A stretch of DNA of 10,921 nt from Actinomycetes bacterium. Its GTDB lineage: Bacteria > Actinomycetota > Thermoleophilia > BMS3ABIN01. Made by a program: the position numbers and the translations under genes. Shown in pieces: positions 7,039-10,921 of the stretch. A model generated the notes under the pieces. The model saw only the letters and a program-made list of their open reading frames with translations. It made no database searches and was not told where the DNA came from. Within the stretch, counting starts at the first letter, position 1, and each line of letters begins with the position of its first letter. The stretch lies in NCBI GenBank assembly GCA_021790075.1, contig JAJYIN010000051.1, positions 1-10,921 of the forward strand. The letters run 5' to 3'.

Positions 7039-7180
7039 CCGCGCCTGCGGGACATGAGAAGGCCGCTCCTGCGGAAACAATTTTAATGCATCCTGGACTC
7101 CTGAAGAAATCCCTCGCGGAAATTCCTGAAGAGGCCGCCCTTGCGGGCGGCCTCTTTGAACGCCGCGGTATTCCTGCGGC
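7039..7180. repeat. Four successive CCGC...GCGG hairpins
   Basis: CCGC-N4-GCGG occurs at 7039-7050, 7063-7074 and 7135-7146, and a looser GCCGC-N9-GCGGC at 7162-7180. All lie in the 164-nt gap between convergent genes. The third is the core of the strong terminator hairpin. The rest of the gap holds no credible gene; an ATG frame at 7086-7202 runs straight through the hairpins. Confidence 0.5.
7129..7157. terminator. Bidirectional intrinsic terminator between convergent genes
   Basis: AAGAGGCCGCCC (7129-7140), loop TTGC, GGGCGGCCTCTT (7145-7156) make a perfect 12-bp stem with a short T-run on each strand (TTT on +, the AA of the left arm on the other). It lies between the rightward SlyD-like gene and the leftward HdeD-like gene and can serve both. 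The T-run is short, so efficiency may be modest. Confidence 0.8.
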
Positions 7181-7198
7181 GAGGATTTGCGCCGGAGT

Positions 7199-7774
7199 CT
7201 AAGACTCAGGGGCGCTGTGCGCCGTAAGCGCCAGGATCGTCATTGACCAGCCGCTGAAGAGCAGGTCGATGCCGACAAAGAGGCCGATCACCCAGTTGGC
7301 GGAGCTGGGCAGCTGCGCCCAGATGAGCACTCCCAGGATCAGGGCCAGAATGCCGCTAAAGAGGAACCAGCCCCAGTTGGGCATCGGCCGGGATGTCAGC
7401 GCGATGCCGATCCTGACCACGCCCGCCGCCAGCAGGAATACCCCCAGGAGCAGCGTCAGCGTGATTACTCCGGTAAGCGGATAAGCCAGCAGCAGGATGC
7501 CGGCCGCCATGTAGATGACGGCGGTCAGCAGCTGCCACAGGAAGCCGCTCCATTGCCGGGACATGAGGCCATGAATGCCGTGAACGACCCCGCCGATGAC
7601 CAGCACGACACCCAGTATCCCGGACACTGTGTAAGACGCGGCCACCGGAAAGACTATGGCGGCGATGCCCAGCAGGATGAGGGCGATGCCAAGGGCCAGG
7701 AACCACCCCCATTCACGGTGTACTACCTGAATCGAGAATTGCGGCGTGATCTGCATGCCAGGTTGCGTACCCAT
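7199..7774 (-). CDS. HdeD-like (DUF308) membrane protein
   Basis: A 191-residue integral membrane protein with about six helices arranged as paired repeats, as in DUF308/HdeD. These include WGWFLALGIALILLGIAAIV, TVSGILGVVLVIGGVVHGI, LLTAVIYMAAGILLLAY, TLLLGVFLLAAGVVRIGIA and WGWFLFSGILALILGVLI, with a last helix near the C-terminus. The WGWFL-G-L-LILG motif occurs twice, once in each half, consistent with internal duplication. E. coli HdeD contributes to acid resistance at high cell density; a related envelope-stress role here is inference. I chose the ATG at 7774 because GGAGG (7783-7779) sits 4 nt upstream; an ATG at 7789 would add five residues and has no ribosome site. An 18-bp palindrome lies 22 nt before the start. 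The gene converges on the terminator at 7129-7157. Confidence 0.9.
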   Translation of the reverse strand: MGTQPGMQITPQFSIQVVHREWGWFLALGIALILLGIAAIVFPVAASYTVSGILGVVLVIGGVVHGIHGLMSRQWSGFLWQLLTAVIYMAAGILLLAYPLTGVITLTLLLGVFLLAAGVVRIGIALTSRPMPNWGWFLFSGILALILGVLIWAQLPSSANWVIGLFVGIDLLFSGWSMTILALTAHSAPES

Positions 7775-7796
7775 GTCGCCTCCATTCATCGCGATT

Positions 7797-7814
7797 GGAC
7801 TTCACGTGAAGTCC
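7797..7814. promoter_or_regulatory. Perfect 18-bp palindrome, likely operator of the HdeD-like gene
   Basis: GGACTTCACGTGAAGTCC reads the same on both strands with no mismatch and no spacer, around a CACGTG core. It lies between the rhodanese stop and the HdeD-like start, just upstream of the latter's ribosome site, where a bound dimer would block transcription. It is followed by no T-run and has no loop, so a protein site is more likely than a terminator. The binding protein is unknown. Confidence 0.6.
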
Positions 7815-7901
7815 TGTACTCATACGGGCGCCCGGTTTACCCGGAACAGCCCTTAACCAGGTAATACCCCTAAATTTCAGGAATACACGCGGTTTTTTCC
7901 A

Positions 7902-8327
7902 CTATTTTTCCAGGGGAAGCGCGGGATGGGTCGAGTGGAAGGTGAGGATGCCGCCGGACAGGTTGAAAACCTGTTTGAATCCCGACTGCATCAGCATGCG
8001 GCCGGCGATGTAGCTGCGCACTCCGGAAAGGCAATAGACATAAACGGGGCGGCCTTTCAGCTCTTCAAGCTCTGCCAGCCGCCGGCGTAACTGATGGAGC
8101 GGCAGGTGTACGGCGCCGGGTATGTGCCCGTCCTGGAATTCGAACCAGGTGCGGACATCCAGAATGGCGCCCCCTGCGGTGACCTCCGGGTAGTCTTCCG
8201 CATACCAGAAGTCAACGATGCCTTCGAGCAGGTTCGTTCCGGCAAAATGATTCAGCCGCCTCCCGAACCGGCCGAATGAAATTATGAAAGAGTAAACAGC
8301 AATTGGGGGGCGGCATGGCGGAGGCAT
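7902..8327 (-). CDS. Rhodanese-domain protein, resembling the C-terminus of CoA-disulfide reductases; start uncertain
   Basis: A single rhodanese domain covers residues 50-128 from the ATG at 8327: AILDVRTWFEFQDGHIPGAV (54-73), PVYVYC (94-99) with active-site loop C99-LSGVRS, and MLMQSGFKQVFNLSGGIL (111-128). Cys99 would carry persulfide sulfur. The loop and the SYIAGRML...NLSGG tail look most like the rhodanese domain fused to CoA-disulfide reductases, and the stretch FAGTNLLEGIVDF before it resembles the linker of those proteins. The flavin domain is missing. The start is unclear: ATG 8327 has no ribosome site and overlaps the divergent gene by 13 nt. A CTG at 8255 has GGGAGG 3 nt upstream but would be a rare start. 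Either this is a short rhodanese with an unusual start or a 5'-truncated remnant. The domain is certain, the left boundary is not. Confidence 0.8.
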   Translation of the reverse strand: MPPPCRPPIAVYSFIISFGRFGRRLNHFAGTNLLEGIVDFWYAEDYPEVTAGGAILDVRTWFEFQDGHIPGAVHLPLHQLRRRLAELEELKGRPVYVYCLSGVRSYIAGRMLMQSGFKQVFNLSGGILTFHSTHPALPLEK

Positions 8328-9115
8328 CAAGGGAAGTACGGCGTGTAGGCAAGAGGCACTGGCTGTTGCTGACGGTGGGAACAGCTCTGGCGGTCCAGGT
8401 TCTGTTGGTAGTGCCTGTGGCATTCCTGGTCAGGCTGCTGGTGGCGTTCGTCCACGAAACCGGCCATTCCGTGACCGGATGGCTGTTCGGATATCCTTCA
8501 GTTCCAACTATCGATTTCTTCTACGGCGGCGGCGTGACCATCCAGTGGGCGCGCCAGTGGTGGATCTGCGCCCTGGTGTTCCTGCTGTTCGGCTACCTGA
8601 TCTACCGCTTCCGCGGCAATCTGCAGGCCCAGTCAGGGTGGGGTGCGCTGGGAGTGCTGTACGCCTGCTTCGCGCTGACATCTGCTCACGAAGTTGCCAT
8701 TCTGGCCAGCGGCCATCTGGCGGAGCTGCTCTTTGCCGGCTACCTGCTTTACCGGGTATTCCAGGGAACGGGACTCCGGGGCACGCTGGCAAGGGCGTTC
8801 CTGGCGGCTTTCGTGCTCCTGGAGGATCTCCGTTTCTCCTATCTGCTGATGACGAGCCCGGCGACCCGCCATGACTACGAGGCCGGCAGCGCCCTTGGGT
8901 TCAAGATGGACTTTTCCCGCCTGGCCGGTGAGTACCTGAATGTCGATGTCAAGGTGATCGCCATCATCTTCCTGATCTGCTGCCTGCTCACGCCCGTTGT
9001 CAGCTTCCTCATCTTCCGGTACCGCGATGAAGCCATCCGCCCGGCGCTCGCCTGGCTGTCACGCTGGCGGCCGCACCGGTCCGGCTCCGCGTCCACGGGA
9101 AGCAGCCCCGGTTAG
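8315..9115 (+). CDS. Integral membrane protein with HExGH motif, putative M50-like zinc protease
   Basis: A 266-residue protein with several membrane helices. The first long hydrophobic stretch runs into LVRLLVAFVHETGHSVTGWL, so H47-E48-T49-G50-H51 lies in or at the end of a helix. That is the HExxH zinc motif in the HExGH form of site-2-protease-like M50 peptidases. The following YPSVPTIDFF resembles the segment after that motif in membrane M50 proteins. The usual second motif (NxxPxxxxDG or similar) is not seen. Candidate third metal ligands are H125/E126, H134/E137, E170/D171 and H186/D187. Proteolysis within the membrane is therefore inference. The C-terminus is a short basic tail. The start is ATG 8315 with GGGGGG at 8305-8310; a TTG at 8303 would add four residues. 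It is divergent from the rhodanese with almost no gap, so the two may share a control region. Confidence 0.75.
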   Translation: MAEASREVRRVGKRHWLLLTVGTALAVQVLLVVPVAFLVRLLVAFVHETGHSVTGWLFGYPSVPTIDFFYGGGVTIQWARQWWICALVFLLFGYLIYRFRGNLQAQSGWGALGVLYACFALTSAHEVAILASGHLAELLFAGYLLYRVFQGTGLRGTLARAFLAAFVLLEDLRFSYLLMTSPATRHDYEAGSALGFKMDFSRLAGEYLNVDVKVIAIIFLICCLLTPVVSFLIFRYRDEAIRPALAWLSRWRPHRSGSASTGSSPG

Positions 9116-9187
9116 GAGCCGTTTCATCCGCGGGGGAACGGCCCGGATTAGCAATCCTGATCTGCTGTAACGGCCCCGGTTAGGAGC
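9101..9187. repeat. Three copies of a 15-nt A-C-GCCC-GG-TTAG repeat
   Basis: Copies are AGCAGCCCCGGTTAG (9101-9115), AACGGCCCGGATTAG (9137-9151) and AACGGCCCCGGTTAG (9169-9183). The outer two share an exact 15-nt core GCCCCGGTTAGGAGC (9105-9119 and 9173-9187). The first copy includes the stop codon of the membrane protein. The middle copy overlaps an inverted repeat GGATT-AGC-AATCC (9145-9157). They fill the 97-nt gap before the LUD gene and could be operator half-sites or small tandem duplications. Confidence 0.5.
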
Positions 9188-9212
9188 TCCCGCATCTGGG
9201 TACGGAAGGGAT

Positions 9213-9827
9213 ATGCAGTCTAACTCCCTGCCATCCGAGGAGAATGTCAACCGGGTCATGGCGGCGCTCAAGGAGCGCCACATCGAGCCGGAGCTGGTTG
9301 CCGGGCGGCAGGCGGCGCTCGAGCGCCTGGTTCAGCTGATCCCGGCGGGCGCATCGGTGATGACCGGCAGCTCGATCACTCTCGAGGAAATCGGCTTCGT
9401 GGACATGCTGATATCAGGTGATCATCCCTGGGAAAACCTCAAGGCCGGCATCATCGCCGAGAAGGACCCCGTCCGAGAAGTGGAGCTGCGCCGCCGCAGC
9501 ACCCTGGCGGATTACTTCCTGGGAAGCGCGCATGCCATTACCGAAAACGGAATCGTCCTCATCGCCTCCGCCTCCGGCAGCCAGCTGCCGGCCTATGCTT
9601 ACTGCTCTGCCAACGTCATCTGGGTGGCCGGCGCCCACAAGATCGTTCCCGACCTGGATACGGCTTTCCGGCGTGTGCGCGAGTACGTCTTCCCCCTGGA
9701 AGACGAGCACATGAAAAGCATGGGAGCCGAAGGCAGCAATTTCGGCAAATGGCTCATCTTCGAACGCGAGACTTCTTCCCTGCGGCGGGTAAGGATGATC
9801 CTGGTCAACGAGAAGCTGGGGTTTTAA
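9213..9827 (+). CDS. Single-domain LUD (LutC/YkgG-type, DUF162) protein
   Basis: A soluble 204-residue protein made of one LUD domain. Recognisable parts are PAGASVMTGSSITLEEIG (44-61), LGSAHAITENGIVLIASASG (103-122), NVIWVAGAHKIVPDLDTAFRRVRE (134-157) and the C-terminal MILVNEKLGF (195-204). LUD proteins include the LutB/LutC subunits of the lactate oxidase complex, but single-domain members like this occur alone in many anaerobes and are of unknown function. No lutA, lutB or permease gene is adjacent, so lactate use cannot be claimed. Related stand-alone members that I recall carry a cysteine cluster near residues 165-180; here that stretch (MKSMGAEGSNFGKW) has none. Start at ATG 9213 with GGAAGGGAT just upstream. 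Its own control may lie in the repeats at 9101-9187. Confidence 0.88.
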   Translation: MQSNSLPSEENVNRVMAALKERHIEPELVAGRQAALERLVQLIPAGASVMTGSSITLEEIGFVDMLISGDHPWENLKAGIIAEKDPVREVELRRRSTLADYFLGSAHAITENGIVLIASASGSQLPAYAYCSANVIWVAGAHKIVPDLDTAFRRVREYVFPLEDEHMKSMGAEGSNFGKWLIFERETSSLRRVRMILVNEKLGF

Positions 9828-9843
9828 GGAAGTGTTTGAAGGT

Positions 9844-9863
9844 GGTCCGGACAGGCCCGGATC
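9844..9863. terminator. Weak stem-loop between convergent LUD and ABC permease genes
   Basis: GGTCCGG (9844-9850), loop ACAGGC, CCGGATC (9857-9863) form a 7-bp stem with one G-T pair. There is no T-tract, so intrinsic termination is doubtful, but it is the only structure in the 60-nt gap between the convergent genes. Confidence 0.3.
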
Positions 9864-9887
9864 CCTGACAGACGAGAACCTTTGATT

Positions 9888-10736
9888 TCAGCCGAGGCCG
9901 GCGACGTCGCGCTGCCTCAGCAGCCACCCGGCCACACCCAGGAATAGCCCCACGTAGCAGACGATGACGATCAGCGATTCCGTGCCCGAGAGCCTGGGCC
10001 CGATAAACCCGCCCGGCCCTCCCTCGGCCTGGATCGACACCCCCAGCGAAGAGATGAGCGAGTAGCTGTTGGTGCGCAGGAACGCCTTGGCTATCTGGTT
10101 GAGCAGGTCGACCTCGCGGCCGAAGGCGGAGATGATGCTCTCCAGCACCAGGCCGTAAATGATGCCGAGGCCGATGGCCAGCGCCGTGCCCCGCGAGATG
10201 ACCGCCAAAAGCACGCCGAACGAGGACCAGACCGCCAGGATGAGCCAGCAGGCGCCCAGGGTCTTCACCAGCTCGAAGAGCGGCGGCAGCGCCAATGACT
10301 GGCCTTCCCGCCAGGCGATCATGAGGCTGGCGGCCAGTCCAAGGATGAAAACCGACAGCAGGAAAGGTATCAGAGTGATGCCCAGCGCCAGCATCTTGGA
10401 GAAGAAGACCTTCAGCCGGCTGGACCGCTGCGTGAATACGGGGGTGAGGGTGCCCCAGGAAAACTCGCTCCCCATGACCAGAACTCCCACGACGAGCGCG
10501 AATATCCCACCGAAGAAAGGAAACCCGGCGGTGATGTTGGAGAGGAGGTTCCGGGGCAGCAGCGCGATCAGCAGCAAGAAGCCGGCTCCCCGTTCGTGCA
10601 GGGAGATGCCGCTGGTGAAGGCGTAATAAGGCAGGATGTACGAGAACAGCAGCGACATCAACGTCCAGAACCCCAGCATTATCCAGATGGCGGCGCGTTT
10701 GCGAATGAGCAGCAGCTCGGCGATCAGGTCATTCAC
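9888..10736 (-). CDS. ABC-2 type transporter permease
   Basis: A 282-residue membrane protein with about six helices and the order usual for ABC-2 permeases. A cytoplasmic N-terminus (MNDLIAELLLIRKRAAIW) leads into helix 1. A loop (residues about 45-65) precedes helix 2. Then comes a coupling-helix region, MGSEFSWGTLTPVFTQRSSR, whose E-x-x-WGTL pattern is typical of bacitracin/lantibiotic-type and NosY-like permeases. Three closely spaced helices follow (ALGITLIPFLLSVFILGLA, LGACWLILAVWSSFGVLLA, GTALAIGLGIIYGLVLES), and a last helix precedes the RQRD end. With the ATPase upstream it would form an exporter whose substrate cannot be read. The start is GTG 10736, overlapping the ATPase stop by 8 nt, with a strong AGGAGG (10748-10743) 6 nt upstream inside the ATPase gene. 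The pair is translationally coupled. Confidence 0.9.
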   Translation of the reverse strand: MNDLIAELLLIRKRAAIWIMLGFWTLMSLLFSYILPYYAFTSGISLHERGAGFLLLIALLPRNLLSNITAGFPFFGGIFALVVGVLVMGSEFSWGTLTPVFTQRSSRLKVFFSKMLALGITLIPFLLSVFILGLAASLMIAWREGQSLALPPLFELVKTLGACWLILAVWSSFGVLLAVISRGTALAIGLGIIYGLVLESIISAFGREVDLLNQIAKAFLRTNSYSLISSLGVSIQAEGGPGGFIGPRLSGTESLIVIVCYVGLFLGVAGWLLRQRDVAGLG

Positions 10737-10920
10737 TTTCAGCCTCCTGAGTCAGGCTGAGGAAGACGCTCTCCAGGGAGAGCTTGCTGGCGCAGATCTC
10801 GCTGACGGCAATGCCTGCCGTCACCAGGCGCTGGTTGATCTCGGCCGCCCGGGAGGCGTCCGTGTCGATGAGAAGGACGCCGGTGTCCTGCGTGCTCACC
10901 TGGCCGATTCCCTCCAAGCC
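10729..10920 (-). CDS. ABC transporter ATP-binding protein, C-terminal fragment (cut by window edge)
   Basis: Only the last 63 codons are present; the frame is open to the right edge, so the Walker A/B and signature motifs lie outside. The visible part matches the C-terminal extension (DUF4162-like) of drug-export ABC ATPases. It has a small alpha/beta segment (VLLIDTDASRAAEINQRLV), then the ending ICASKLSLESVFLSLT, whose L-S-LESVFL-LT pattern is characteristic. It overlaps the start of the permease by 8 nt and carries that gene's ribosome site. Its identity rests on this tail and on the partner gene. Confidence 0.82.
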   Translation of the reverse strand, partial: GLEGIGQVSTQDTGVLLIDTDASRAAEINQRLVTAGIAVSEICASKLSLESVFLSLTQEAESE

Positions 10921-10921
10921 C

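Noticed and set aside
7086..7202. A 38-codon frame starting at ATG 7086
   Set aside because: It has a poor ribosome site and runs straight through the terminator hairpins; its Ala/Gly/Arg content follows from the hairpin sequence.
7857..7866. CCAGGTAATA shared with 4797-4806
   Set aside because: Only ten bases in common in two AT-richer gaps, with unlike surroundings; too short to call a regulatory motif.
1..10921. CRISPR array, tRNA, rRNA, insertion sequence or prophage
   Set aside because: No regularly spaced repeats, cloverleaf-type sequence, transposase or integrase motifs were seen. The short repeats found are two to four copies and local.

Overview
This is a GC-rich, densely coded bacterial window. 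It has thirteen well-supported protein genes (two cut by the window edges), one possible 24-codon micro-ORF, and no rRNA, tRNA, CRISPR array, insertion sequence or phage gene that I can see. The taxonomy is uncertain. The GC-rich codon use, TTG/GTG starts and the mix of families (a PEP-synthase-like dikinase, YajQ, DUF302, a single-domain LUD protein, HdeD) would fit a deep-branching actinobacterial or deltaproteobacterial-type lineage, probably anaerobic or facultative. I cannot narrow it further from the sequence alone.

Layout. Positions 2-2995 (+): a 5'-truncated PPDK/PEP-synthase-like protein with ATP-grasp and phosphohistidine domains but an unusual C-terminus, closely followed by a YajQ-family protein. 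Positions 3103-4713 (+): a DHA2-type MFS exporter. Positions 4887-6078 (+): a small membrane-anchored protein, a possible 24-codon micro-ORF and a class I methyltransferase, linked by two ATGA stop/start overlaps. Positions 6133-7034 (+): a DUF302 protein and a SlyD-like FKBP prolyl isomerase, 14 nt apart. A strong hairpin at 7129-7157 separates this rightward block from two leftward genes, an HdeD-like membrane protein (7199-7774) and a rhodanese (7902 to about 8327). Divergent from the rhodanese is an integral membrane protein with an HExGH motif (8315-9115), then a LUD-domain protein (9213-9827). The right edge holds a leftward ABC-2 exporter: permease 9888-10736 and the C-terminal end of its ATPase 10729-10920.

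The genes mostly look like short independent units with stress, redox and efflux themes (DUF302, HdeD, rhodanese, LUD, MFS and ABC exporters) rather than one pathway. No gene-free stretch exceeds 300 bases; the longest is 7035-7198, which holds hairpins. The most unusual signals are structural. The translation-initiation junction before the methyltransferase is imperfectly duplicated, creating the micro-ORF. Two strong dyads lie at 5392-5407 and 7797-7814. A rhodanese resembles the C-terminal part of CoA-disulfide reductases but lacks an obvious start. The dikinase-like protein has replaced the usual C-terminal TIM barrel with another domain. I do not see convincing evidence for a complete new multi-gene system.
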